Notes under the pieces: generated by a model
What the model was told of the DNA's origin: nothing
What the model saw: only the letters and a program-made list of their open reading frames with translations
The model's database searches: none
NCBI RefSeq assembly: GCF_025725685.1
Contig: NZ_CP107008.1
Span: 682,001 to 746,000, forward strand
Direction of reading: 5' to 3'
DNA from: Halomonas sp. M4R1S46
GTDB lineage: Bacteria > Pseudomonadota > Gammaproteobacteria > Pseudomonadales > Halomonadaceae
DNA: 64,000 nucleotides
Position numbers and translations under genes: made by a program
Shown: piece after piece, positions 32,981-40,392 of the stretch
How positions within the stretch are numbered: the first letter of the stretch is position 1
Layout of the letters: each line of letters begins with the position of its first letter

Positions 32981-33148
32981 TCAGCGGTCTATGGCCGCGA
33001 CGTTGTAGAAGATCCTGCCATCGGGGGCCTTCCGCCAGATGCGCCCCTCAGGCCATGTGCCGTCCTTCCGCTTGTGGTCGATCGCTGAGCGCGAGTAGCC
33101 GTAGAGCTCCGCCAGCTTGTTCCGAAGAACCCATTTGTTCTGTGCCAT
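32981..33148 (-). CDS. xis: Excisionase-like protein
   Basis: A 55-residue protein (MAQNKWVLRNKLAELYGYSR) after AGGGGGC. The pattern WVL..., GYSRSAIDHKRKDGTWPEGR, IWRKAPDGRIFYNVAAID is that of small phage excisionases (winged-helix, DUF1233-like). It would direct the integrase toward excision. It is near attR, far from int, and is transcribed leftward. Confidence 0.75.
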   Translation of the reverse strand: MAQNKWVLRNKLAELYGYSRSAIDHKRKDGTWPEGRIWRKAPDGRIFYNVAAIDR

Positions 33149-33319
33149 CGTTGCCCCCTAGTGCCGTGCTTCAACACATCAATCATGACAACCCGCCGCA
33201 CCTCCTCCAGACTCCCGCTACGCTTTCCAGATGGTCACGCCAACACCATGGCCGTAGGTGGTACTGGCAGTACGGGTGCCGAGCGCTCGCTAACAGGTAG
33301 ACCTCTAGGAGGGGGAGGT

Positions 33320-33538
33320 ATGTCCACCGGGAAACTGATGTCCCTGGAGGAGTGGCGGAAGGCTCGGTTTGCAGGCGAGCCGCCAGCCATGTCGACCATT
33401 CGCAAGTGGTGTCGGGAAGGCCACGTGCCTTCGAAGAAGATCGGGGGTAGCTGGTTCATCGATCTGGATGCTGAAGCGCGACAGACAGGGAATCCCTTGG
33501 CCGATGCCGTGCTGAATGGGGAACGGAGGATCGACTAA
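33320..33538 (+). CDS. Small helix-turn-helix protein, excisionase/MerR-like
   Basis: A 72-residue protein after a strong AGGAGG site: MSLEEWRKARFAGEPPAMST, IRKWCREGHVPSKKIGGSWF is the short DNA-binding pattern of excisionase and DNA-invertase-like regulators. It is divergent from xis. It may be a second directionality factor or a repressor of the divergent promoters. Confidence 0.7.
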   Translation: MSTGKLMSLEEWRKARFAGEPPAMSTIRKWCREGHVPSKKIGGSWFIDLDAEARQTGNPLADAVLNGERRID

Positions 33539-33580
33539 GCCGCGGTCACGGGCGAATCGGCAGGTATACGGGAGGTCGGG

Positions 33581-33817
33581 ATGAAAGAAGCAGGCAACAC
33601 TACCACTGAGCAGCCGCCACTGCGCTTCCTGAAGGTACGCGACGTGTGCGACAAGATCGCGGTGTCGCGTTCTCGGCTCTACGAGCTGCTGATCGAAGAT
33701 GAGGACTTCCCGAAGCCGTTCAAGGACAGTGACAGCCGCCAGGCGCCCAACTACTGGGTTGAGCACGAGATCGAGGAGTGGATGCGTCGGCGCATGGAGA
33801 GGGCAAGACGTCGGTAG
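33581..33817 (+). CDS. AlpA-family regulator (copy 2)
   Basis: A 78-residue winged-helix protein: LRFLKVRDVCDKIAVSRSRL, YELLIEDEDFPKPFKDSD and NYWVEHEIEEWMRRRMER match AlpA. It follows the HTH gene by 42 bases, after GGAGGT. With the AlpA-like protein at 20333 the element has two, perhaps one for each side of the element. Confidence 0.8.
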   Translation: MKEAGNTTTEQPPLRFLKVRDVCDKIAVSRSRLYELLIEDEDFPKPFKDSDSRQAPNYWVEHEIEEWMRRRMERARRR

Positions 33818-33885
33818 CTGGGCGCCGTTGAGCGCTTGTCTCGACGCCTGGATAAGATCGAATCAGAGATCGGCGCCGTCCCAGC

Positions 33886-33915
33886 CCCGCCGGGGAGCGC
33901 ACCGGCGGGCTTTTT
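33886..33915 (+). terminator. Rho-independent terminator after AlpA copy 2
   Basis: CCCGCCGG-loop-CCGGCGGG followed by C and five T. Confidence 0.85.
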
Positions 33916-34151
33916 CGTCTGGCCCGGTGCTGGCGCCTCGAGAACATCAAATCGGGGGTCTGGGGCTGGTGACCGCGCGTGCCCGGGTGACCGGGGGCCG
34001 AGGCGGTCAGATTGACTGCCTCGGGAGGCTGGCGCCCGTGTGCGCGTGACACGACGTGTGGGCAAGGGGGCCCCAAATTGGGGATGCCTTGGGCCCCGCG
34101 CGCCCTGGTACTGAGCCCAGATTTCGGCCGAGTGGGTGATCTCGTCTTTAT

Positions 34152-34170
34152 GGGGGCATATCTGGGGGCA
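34152..34170 (+). repeat. Right copy of 19-bp putative integrase arm repeat
   Basis: GGGGGCATATCTGGGGGCA, identical to 18405-18423 and 66 bases before attR. Confidence 0.65.
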
Positions 34171-34235
34171 TGTTGCTGGCGCTGATACCGGAGAATCCGG
34201 TAACGGTAAGGCATGGTTGGCAGATTTCCGGTGGA

Positions 34236-34251
34236 TACACGACCCACCAGA
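34236..34251 (+). repeat. attR core
   Basis: TACACGACCCACCAGA, identical to the tRNA-Lys 3' end copy at 18277-18292. Sequence to the right is host DNA, starting with a terminator that probably once served the tRNA genes. Confidence 0.9.
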
Positions 34252-34261
34252 TCGCCAATGA

Positions 34262-34292
34262 AGCGCCCTCCCTTCTTGAAGGTGAGGGCGCT
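34262..34292 (+). terminator. Terminator right of attR, original tRNA-Lys terminator
   Basis: AGCGCCCTC (34262-34270) pairs with GAGGGCGCT (34284-34292), followed by TTGTTT. It sits 10 bases past attR, where the tRNA-Lys operon would have ended before insertion. Confidence 0.75.
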
Positions 34293-34342
34293 TTGTTTAT
34301 AGGGGGGCCATTTCACCGCTCGCCGATTTGTTCAGCGCTTCC

Positions 34343-35674
34343 CTAATGCTCCAGCCGTACCCGGCGGAGGTTGTAGTCGCCTCCATGATTCACCAGCGTG
34401 AAGCCCTGGAAGCCTTGGCGCAGGCGTCGGTCGTGTGCCTGAAGCACACGCTGGCCATCCACCAAGACTTGCATGTTCCCGCTCTCGTGGCGGGTCCAGC
34501 TCAGCCTATGGAAACGGCCATCCTCGAGGTCGAGCGTGCCCTCACTGCTGGCGATCACCTCGCCCCCCTCGGCCGTCATCCGTACCAGGCTGAGCCCGGG
34601 TCGTGAGCCGGGATTGTAGACCAGGCGGTAGCCGCCGCCGGGCTGGTTACCCTGGAACAGCCCCAGTTCCAGGCTGCCCGGCCGCTGGTAGGAGGCCAGT
34701 TCCAGCTCCAGTTTGAAGGCATTGTCGACCGGTGCATGGACGAAAATCCGGGCCGCGTCCCCGAACTCGACCTCCACCGCCTCCGACGATGCCGCGTCTG
34801 GCGTCAGCCCGCCCGCCTGCTCGAGGATCAACTGGAGCATCGCCAGGCCGATCTCCTCCGGTCGTTCCGGGCGGAGCGTCGGTGAGGCGGGGGTGGTCAC
34901 CTGCGGTTTCTCCACGATGCTGCGTAACCCGCCATCATCGATGTCGAAGCGTCCGCTGAGCACGGTCCAGGGAGGATCGCGCCGGAAATCGCCGTCACCG
35001 AAGGCGTCGTCCAGGGCGACCCGGCTTGCCGGTGTCGGTTCCGGGTCGGGTGGCACCGTGGCCGCCGGCTCCCGGCCCGTCTGCCGTAATCGAGCCAGCA
35101 GTGCCGTCGTCGGTTGACCATCCTGGGCCAGGCCCACCGTGCCCTGGTAATCGCGAATCGCATTGCGGCTGCGAGTTCCCATCAGGCCGTCCACCGGGCC
35201 GGCCTCGTAGCCGAGCCGGTTGAGTTCACGCTGGACTTCGGCCACCAGCTGTCGGCCGGACAGACCCTCGGAGGGAGGCGATGGTTCGGGCGCGATCCCT
35301 GACTGTGACGCCCGCGGCTGCCAGGCACGGGCTGCCTGTTGGGCCTCGCTGATCTGTTGCGCGGTCATCCGCGCCGCCACTGCATCCCGCGCAGCGGTGG
35401 CATGTCGGTGGCCGCGAGCCGCGGCCAGGTTGTACCACTTGTGCGCCTCCACGAAGTCCTGGAGCGTCCCTTGGCCGGCCTCGTGCATTTGCCCCAGCAT
35501 GTACTGGGCGTCGGCATCGCCGGTGGTGGCAAGCTGATCGAACATCTGCAAGGCCTGGCGGTACTCCTGCCGCTCGTAGCTCCGCAGGGCGTCGGTGTAG
35601 GTGTCATCGGCACTGGTCAGTGCGATGTGACCGAACAGGAAGAGCAGGAACACGAATCCCTTGAGGATGGTCAC
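34343..35674 (-). CDS. Sel1-repeat, peptidoglycan-binding and LamG-like domain exported protein
   Basis: A 443-residue protein. The GTG start at 35674 gives a signal peptide (VTILKGFVFLLFLFGHIALT) after GGAGG; the longer frame to 35860 lacks this logic. Two Sel1-type repeats follow (DADAQYMLGQMHEAGQGTLQ, FVEAHKWYNLAAARGH), then a peptidoglycan-binding domain (VQRELNRLGYEAGPVDGLMG), a proline-rich linker, and a beta-rich C-terminal domain like LamG (RFHRLSWTRHESGNMQVLVD). It should sit in the periplasm or on the wall and may bind a glycan. Adjacent to attR but host-like in composition. Confidence 0.78.
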   Translation of the reverse strand: MTILKGFVFLLFLFGHIALTSADDTYTDALRSYERQEYRQALQMFDQLATTGDADAQYMLGQMHEAGQGTLQDFVEAHKWYNLAAARGHRHATAARDAVAARMTAQQISEAQQAARAWQPRASQSGIAPEPSPPSEGLSGRQLVAEVQRELNRLGYEAGPVDGLMGTRSRNAIRDYQGTVGLAQDGQPTTALLARLRQTGREPAATVPPDPEPTPASRVALDDAFGDGDFRRDPPWTVLSGRFDIDDGGLRSIVEKPQVTTPASPTLRPERPEEIGLAMLQLILEQAGGLTPDAASSEAVEVEFGDAARIFVHAPVDNAFKLELELASYQRPGSLELGLFQGNQPGGGYRLVYNPGSRPGLSLVRMTAEGGEVIASSEGTLDLEDGRFHRLSWTRHESGNMQVLVDGQRVLQAHDRRLRQGFQGFTLVNHGGDYNLRRVRLEH

Positions 35675-35763
35675 GGGGGCGCCTCCAGTGAACGGAGTCT
35701 TCGGCCTGCGGCCTCCCGGCTTCACCGTGCTGTCTTGCCAATCAACTTCTCTCGTCGCTTGTC

Positions 35764-35838
35764 TCAACGAAAACCGAGGACGGAGAGAACCACCAGCACG
35801 ATGACGATTGCGCCGACGATATAGACGATGTTGTTCAT
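35764..35838 (-). CDS. Tiny single-helix membrane protein
   Basis: A 24-residue peptide: MNNIVYIVGAIV then IVLVVLSVLGFR, one membrane helix. It has a clear GAGGAAAG ribosome site. Such very short hydrophobic proteins recur in related proteobacteria, but the function is unknown to me. Confidence 0.6.
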   Translation of the reverse strand: MNNIVYIVGAIVIVLVVLSVLGFR

Positions 35839-36175
35839 GAGGCTTTCCTCTGTGGCGCATTTTCCTGTTTCAGGATGCTGCGGGGTGGTTCGTGTCATGA
35901 TGGCGTCGCAGTCCGTGCGACGCGTGGCGCAACTCCCTGTACCGGCTGTTCCCTTGCCACACCCATGTTGAGGGTATGTCATGGGTGGCCTCCCATCTGT
36001 GCGCTGGCGTACATGGCGCCTCACATCCTGAGGCCTGGTGGAACGTCGGCCCACTGGACTGTGCCACGGGAGTGAACCTTGTGGGCTGAGCGGTGGCGAG
36101 GATCGGATGCTTCCCGGGAACCAGGGCCCAGGCACGGGATATGACCTCCGGGGACAGGCTGGTGGGTTTACACAG
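35839..36175. other. Intergenic stretch, nothing recognised
   Basis: About 340 bases with no supported gene, RNA or repeat; presumably the promoter of the tiny membrane protein lies at its left end. Confidence 0.5.
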
Positions 36176-36418
36176 CTAGAAGTCGAAAAAGAATTGCGAC
36201 GGCTGTAGGGGCCGATGCAGACCTGGTTCGATCCGTCTTCGTTGAATGGGCAGGAGATTCATCCCATCCGTGAAGCAGTGATGCCCATTTCGGCCATTTC
36301 GCTTGGTGTGGTACATGGCCGTGTCGGCGTTGTGCATGAGGGTATCGGCATCGTCGGCATCATCCGGGTAGAGGCTGATGCCGATGCTTAGCGTGATGAG
36401 GAGTTCATGACCATGGAT
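36176..36418 (-). pseudogene. Remnant of a GGDEF-EAL cyclic-di-GMP enzyme
   Basis: The minus strand reads HELLITLSIGISLYPDDADD, ADTLMHNADTAMYHTKRNGR, then the linker into an EAL domain and a stop after QFFFDF. This is the end of a GGDEF domain and the very start of an EAL domain; the catalytic GGDEF motif and the rest of EAL are gone. No start codon or upstream part is present. Confidence 0.75.
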
Positions 36419-36899
36419 GCGGTACGGCCAAGAGCGGCGTGGCCCGCTGCGGCGCTTGCGTTCGTGAGGCAGGAGACGTGATCATCAGAAGCGTTGGCAC
36501 GACCATGAGCCGGTTTCCTGTTCCGCCTGCGTGTGAGCCCCGGTGGGACGGCATTGTCGGGCATGAGCCCTGGGGCTTGGCCGGTATCCAGCGAGCGTAG
36601 TGGCGTGACGGAGTCGCTTCCGTGCGCTAGCGTACACAGTATGTGCTTCGGTTCCTGCAGGTGTGCCGGCGAGTGGGATAGTGCCGCGAGGCTCGCATGA
36701 GTCGGCGTTTCTCATTCTAATTCAACGGGTTGTTGGCTAGCTGGTGCTACAGGGCAGTCTGTTTCCTGTCCCTTGACATGACCAGGGGCGAGTCCGGCAA
36801 GGCTATCCAGCGGCTACCTTGGATCGTCAACCACCATCGGACGAGTCCGCTCTCCGTACCCAGTGGCCGGCGGACTTGCTCGATACGGGAGTGTCCGTC
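36419..36899. other. Intergenic stretch upstream of first Crp/Fnr gene
   Basis: About 480 bases without a supported gene. TTGACA at 36772 could be a -35 element for the Crp/Fnr gene, but no good -10 box is evident. Confidence 0.4.
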
Positions 36900-37619
36900 A
36901 TGGCCCTGCAACATGACCCTCGTCAGAATCACCTGCTGGCGGCCCTGTCGAGGGATGAATACCAGCGCCTGGCGCCCCACCTCGAGCGGGTCGAGCTGTC
37001 GCTGGGGGAGTCGCTGGTCGAGTCGGGAAAGGTGATGCGCCATGTCTATTTCCCGACGGATTCCATCGTATCGCTCCTGTGCGTCATGGAGGATGGGGAT
37101 TCGACAGAAATTGCCGTCGTCGGTGCCGAGGGTATCATCGGCATCTCGCTGTTCATGGGCGGCGAAACCACACCGAGCCGTGCCATCGTGCAGAGTGCCG
37201 GCAGCGCCTATCGCCTCAAGGGGCAGCTGCTGAAGGACGAGTTCGATCGCGCGACGACGCTTCAGCATTTGTTACTGCGTTACACCCAGGCCCTGATCAC
37301 CCAGATGGCGCAGACGGCGGTATGCAACCGGCATCACAGCCTTGATCAGCAGCTGTGTCGCTGGCTGTTGCTGAGCCTGGATCGCTTGCCGACCAATGAG
37401 CTGGTCATGACCCAGGAGTTGATCGCCAACATGCTCGGCGTCCGTCGAGAGGGCGTCACCGCGTCGGCCGGCAAGCTGCAGAGGGCCGGCCTGATTTCCT
37501 ACCATCGCGGGCACATCAGCATCCTGGACAGGCCTGGCCTGGAAGCGCGGGTCTGTGAATGTTATGCGGTCGTCAAGAAGGAGTATGATCGCCTGCTGAG
37601 CTATCATCGCCCCGGGTGA
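36900..37619 (+). CDS. Crp/Fnr-family transcription regulator (first of two)
   Basis: A 239-residue protein with an N-terminal cyclic-nucleotide-binding-type fold (VMRHVYFPTDSIVSLLCVME, EIAVVGAEGIIGISLFMGGE) and a C-terminal winged helix (ELVMTQELIANMLGVRREGV, AGLISYHRGHISILDRPGLE). The cAMP-contact residues of Crp and the cysteines of Fnr are not evident, so the ligand is unknown. I use the ATG at 36900; upstream frame lacks family sequence. A paralog follows 213 bases downstream. Confidence 0.85.
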   Translation: MALQHDPRQNHLLAALSRDEYQRLAPHLERVELSLGESLVESGKVMRHVYFPTDSIVSLLCVMEDGDSTEIAVVGAEGIIGISLFMGGETTPSRAIVQSAGSAYRLKGQLLKDEFDRATTLQHLLLRYTQALITQMAQTAVCNRHHSLDQQLCRWLLLSLDRLPTNELVMTQELIANMLGVRREGVTASAGKLQRAGLISYHRGHISILDRPGLEARVCECYAVVKKEYDRLLSYHRPG

Positions 37620-37832
37620 AGGGACTATTTCCCTCGCGGACCGATAGGGTTCTCGAGCAGGGCGTGTCCTGCGTGTGTATCCTGGCGCACCGACGGGACG
37701 ATGATGGACATGCCAGTATTCGCTTAGCGGCCTGTCGGTGATCGCCGGATCACTCCCTGGCCGCCGTCGCCGTCGGAGCCTAGTGATTGCTTGCCTTGTG
37801 CCGATTGCCGGTTTTCCACCAGGAGCGTGCAC

Positions 37833-38555
37833 ATGAAGCCCTCGACTCTCGGTCCGATGACCAACCACCTTATCGACAGCTTGCCGCATCAGGACAGGGC
37901 ATCTTTCCTTGCCGACTGCGAGGCCATCGACCTGGTGTTCGGTGAGGTGATCACCGATCCCGGCGGGCGGATCTCGCATGTCTATTTTCCCCTCGACAGT
38001 TTCATTTCCCTGATTGCCAATCTGAGTGACAGCGAGCGGCTGGAAGTGGCGATGGTCGGCAGTGAAGGCATGCTGGGGATGTCCTTGATCCTGGGGCTCG
38101 ATGAGTCGCCCTTGCGCGCCCTGGTGCAGGGGGCCGGGCCGGCACTGCGCATGCCGGCGGTCGTCTTCGGCCGTCATCTGGAGCAGAGCCCCGCGCTTCA
38201 GGCGCTGATGAGGCGCTATCTCTATGTGCTGATGCACCAGCTGTCCGGGGTGGCGGCATGTACCCACTTTCATCAGGTCGAGGCCCGTCTGGCGCGCTGG
38301 CTGTTGATGACCCAGGATCGTGCGCACTCGGATCAGCTGCATCTCACCCATGAGTTCCTGGCCATGATGCTGGGGGTTCGTCGTGCCGGCATCACCCTGG
38401 CCGCCATGGCGCTTCAGGCGCGCCGATTGATCCGCTACCACCGTGGGGACATCACGGTGCTGGACCGGGCGGGGCTGATCGAGGCCTCTTGTGGCTGCTA
38501 TGTCGCCGATCGACGACTCTACCGTCAGGTCATCATCGAAGGGAAGACACCATGA
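37833..38555 (+). CDS. Crp/Fnr-family transcription regulator (second of two)
   Basis: A 240-residue paralog of the preceding gene: GGRISHVYFPLDSFISLIAN, EVAMVGSEGMLGMSLILGLD and HLTHEFLAMMLGVRRAGITL align with it along the full length. It follows AGGAG with the start MKPSTLGPMTNHLIDSLPHQ. The two likely arose by tandem duplication and diverged. Their targets may include the stress genes downstream, an inference from position only. Confidence 0.85.
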   Translation: MKPSTLGPMTNHLIDSLPHQDRASFLADCEAIDLVFGEVITDPGGRISHVYFPLDSFISLIANLSDSERLEVAMVGSEGMLGMSLILGLDESPLRALVQGAGPALRMPAVVFGRHLEQSPALQALMRRYLYVLMHQLSGVAACTHFHQVEARLARWLLMTQDRAHSDQLHLTHEFLAMMLGVRRAGITLAAMALQARRLIRYHRGDITVLDRAGLIEASCGCYVADRRLYRQVIIEGKTP

Positions 38556-38589
38556 CCTCGTCGGGAAGTATCGCAAGTGGTGCTTCGGA

Positions 38590-38607
38590 CATAATGCCAG
38601 TCAGTTA
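38590..38607 (+). repeat. Insertion-sequence end remnant, left copy
   Basis: CATAATGCCAGTCAGTTA. The same 18 bases occur inverted at 52071-52088, where they follow the 3' end of a possible transposase frame. Here only the end remains, 34 bases after the Crp/Fnr stop. Confidence 0.5.
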
Positions 38608-38739
38608 GGGAATTGCTGGAACGATTCAATTCTGGTCGGCCGATGCACTTAGCGCGGCCAAATCAACGTCCCAGCGGTCATTATCTGACCACTTCGGGTA
38701 GTCTTTTTCCCTGGCAGTCGGATAACCCGAGGACCAGGC

Positions 38740-38880
38740 CAGATTCAAGACGCACTGACCCCGCCAATGCGGCCCTCGCATCGTTGCGCCAGAGCCAGGT
38801 TGGCTGGACAAAATGGCTGAACAGCGGCGCCTGGTCCTTGGCCAGCTTCTTGTAACGCACCTTGCACAGAATTGCACAGC
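38740..38880 (-). pseudogene. Remnant of IS5-like transposase C-terminus
   Basis: The minus strand reads KVRYKKLAKDQAPLFSHFVQ then PTWLWRNDARAALAG, close to the conserved tail of IS5-family transposases (VRYRGLAKNxAQxFSLFALxNL). No other part of the transposase or intact IS ends are present. The rest of 38556-39024 holds nothing else I can support. Confidence 0.45.
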
Positions 38881-39024
38881 TGAGGGGGGAAGACCCACCT
38901 CTTTACCAAGAGTAACGCGGTGGATAATCATGGTGGTGATTGGGGTTTAGTGCTCTTGATCGCAGTTTTCGGTCGGTGTTCAGTCAGCGGAGGCACGATG
39001 CGCCCCCGCTGACCTCAGGTTGGA

Positions 39025-39528
39025 TCAATCGCGCTCGTACTTGGGCGAGCTCCGCAGCGTTTCCTCGTCCAAATCCGTGTATAACACGAGTTCGTCATCT
39101 TCCATGGTGTGCTCTATGTGATCCCAGCGCAGTCCAATGTCCTGTCCGCCGAGCCCCAGGAAGCTATCCGTCTTCACCACAACGCCGACGATGCGGCCGT
39201 CTTCGCCGATGATCAGATCCTGGATCTCGCCCACGTCCTCATCTGATCCGCGGTGCTTGACGGTCTTGCCGATGACGTTGTCGGCGTAGAACGCACCAGC
39301 GGGCTTACCGCTCATCTGATGCTCGCCGACACGCCGCTCATCGGCAATCTGCTCGCCCTCGCCGGTATTCTTCTCGCCGGTACGCTGCTCACCGGAACTC
39401 TGCTCGCCGGTACGTTGCTCGGTGTCTGCCTTCATGGCGTCATGCTTCTCCGCCATTGCCGTCGTGCTGAGTGCCAATGCCGGGACAATGGCGGCGGAAA
39501 GGATCAACGTGGTCAGCTTCTTCATCAT
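39025..39528 (-). CDS. Exported PRC-barrel domain protein
   Basis: A 167-residue protein with a signal peptide (MMKKLTTLILSAAIVPALAL), then a Glu/Gly/Thr-rich linker of repeating TGE units (EQRTGEQSSGEQRTGEKNTG), then a PRC-barrel (ADNVIGKTVKHRGSDEDVGE, IQDLIIGEDGRIVGVVVKTD). An AGGAGAA site sets the start. PRC-barrel proteins of this kind are periplasmic and frequently linked to stress or envelope adaptation; the exact role is unknown. Confidence 0.85.
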   Translation of the reverse strand: MMKKLTTLILSAAIVPALALSTTAMAEKHDAMKADTEQRTGEQSSGEQRTGEKNTGEGEQIADERRVGEHQMSGKPAGAFYADNVIGKTVKHRGSDEDVGEIQDLIIGEDGRIVGVVVKTDSFLGLGGQDIGLRWDHIEHTMEDDELVLYTDLDEETLRSSPKYERD

Positions 39529-40002
39529 TCTTCTCCTCTGCTCGACGGCAGTCTGCCGTACCATTTGGGGTCTAGAGCGCAGTTCCCTAATCGCAGGAAT
39601 GCCATTTCAGCCTGGGCATAAGCGAACGGTTTGTCGGTGCGGTAGTGAACACATGGTCGTCGTACGGTGACGCAGCTACCATGCGACTTCAAGGCGCTCT
39701 TGCAGGGTTGGTTTCAGGATTTTCAAGTGGTTATGTTAGGGAATGGCGGTACGATCAGTCACGCGTGCATGCCTTTTCGTGCGCGCGTTAGTCTCGATGA
39801 GGAGAAGATTCACTCCAGAGACGATGTGCGGGAGTGTTCTTGTCGGAGAGTTGTCTGAAAAAACGGATCAGCATATGTTAGATACCGTACAGACCAGACA
39901 TCGAGCTTCAACTATATAGGTATTGGGAGCCTTAACCATGCCTCTACATGAGTTCATGGTGAGAGGCATAGCCAAACGGAATCATCATCTGGAGATCAGT
40001 TA
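39529..40002. other. Leader region of the first CsbD gene
   Basis: About 470 bases without a supported protein gene. The last 130 bases resemble the region upstream of the second CsbD-type gene at 51632, including an identical TGAGTTCATGGTGAGAGGC, so this is a duplicated promoter or leader. Confidence 0.55.
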
Positions 40003-40182
40003 ATGAACAAGAATCAGGTAGAAGGACATGCGAACGAGGCGAAGGGGAGGGTCAAGGAGGTTGCCGGCAAGGTGACCGGCGACAAACGCATGGAGTACAA
40101 GGGTAAAGCCGAAAAGCATGGCGGCAAGGCTGAAGCCAGGTACGGAGATCTCAAGAGGGCTGCCAAGAAGGCAACGAAATGA
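40003..40182 (+). CDS. CsbD-family stress protein
   Basis: A 59-residue, highly charged protein: MNKNQVEGHANEAKGRVKEV, AGKVTGDKRMEYKGKAEKHG, then a Lys-rich end. This is the standard CsbD pattern, a small general-stress protein of unknown mechanism. A GGAGA site precedes the start. The start of the gene and about 130 upstream bases are duplicated at 51.5-51.7 kb. Confidence 0.9.
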   Translation: MNKNQVEGHANEAKGRVKEVAGKVTGDKRMEYKGKAEKHGGKAEARYGDLKRAAKKATK

Positions 40183-40392
40183 ACGATTCAATGACACACT
40201 AGAAGACCAGATGCGGTGCCGCCCGGGTCCGCGTTGCTGAGTTCCGCCACCATTACCGGCGAGAGTTCGATCATCGATCCCACTACACCCGGCGAACGGA
40301 TTGCTCAAGAGGCTGAGGGCGGCTTCTACGGTGGCCGGTGTTGGACTGTTGATGTTCGGTAAATCTGCAAGAAGCTAACTCAGGAATTCGCA

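Larger units (their letters stand above)
33818..34235. other. Right-end non-coding region of the satellite
   Basis: About 420 bases without a supported gene. It holds a terminator, three GCTGGCGC octamers (33929, 34028, 34175), the right arm repeat and the inverted repeat ACCGGA-GAA-TCCGGT just before attR. Confidence 0.6.
18277..34251 (+). mobile_element. Integrated phage satellite in tRNA-Lys, about 16 kb
   Basis: Bounded by the direct repeat TACACGACCCACCAGA, whose left copy lies in the tRNA-Lys 3' end. Order: integrase, unknown, AlpA-like, antisense-RNA immunity region, small genes, primase zinc finger, RepA-like ATPase, iterons, DnaA box, LexA box, tape measure, paralogous pair, small terminase, coiled-coil proteins, then leftward membrane protein, BRCT protein and excisionase, and rightward HTH and AlpA-like genes. 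No capsid, portal, large terminase, tail tube, baseplate or lysis gene was recognised. Integrase, AlpA, the immunity RNA and zinc-finger primase resemble P4-like satellites; small terminase use resembles Gram-negative PICIs; the tape measure is unusual for either. A decayed prophage is the alternative, but most coupled genes are intact. Confidence 0.88.

Noticed and set aside
36767..36786. Possible LexA box upstream of the first Crp/Fnr gene
   Set aside because: CTG and CAG halves do not have the 10-base spacing and the centre is not AT-rich.
38626..38931. 101-residue minus-strand frame
   Set aside because: Another frame of the same strand gives the IS5-like transposase tail; this frame has no ribosome site.
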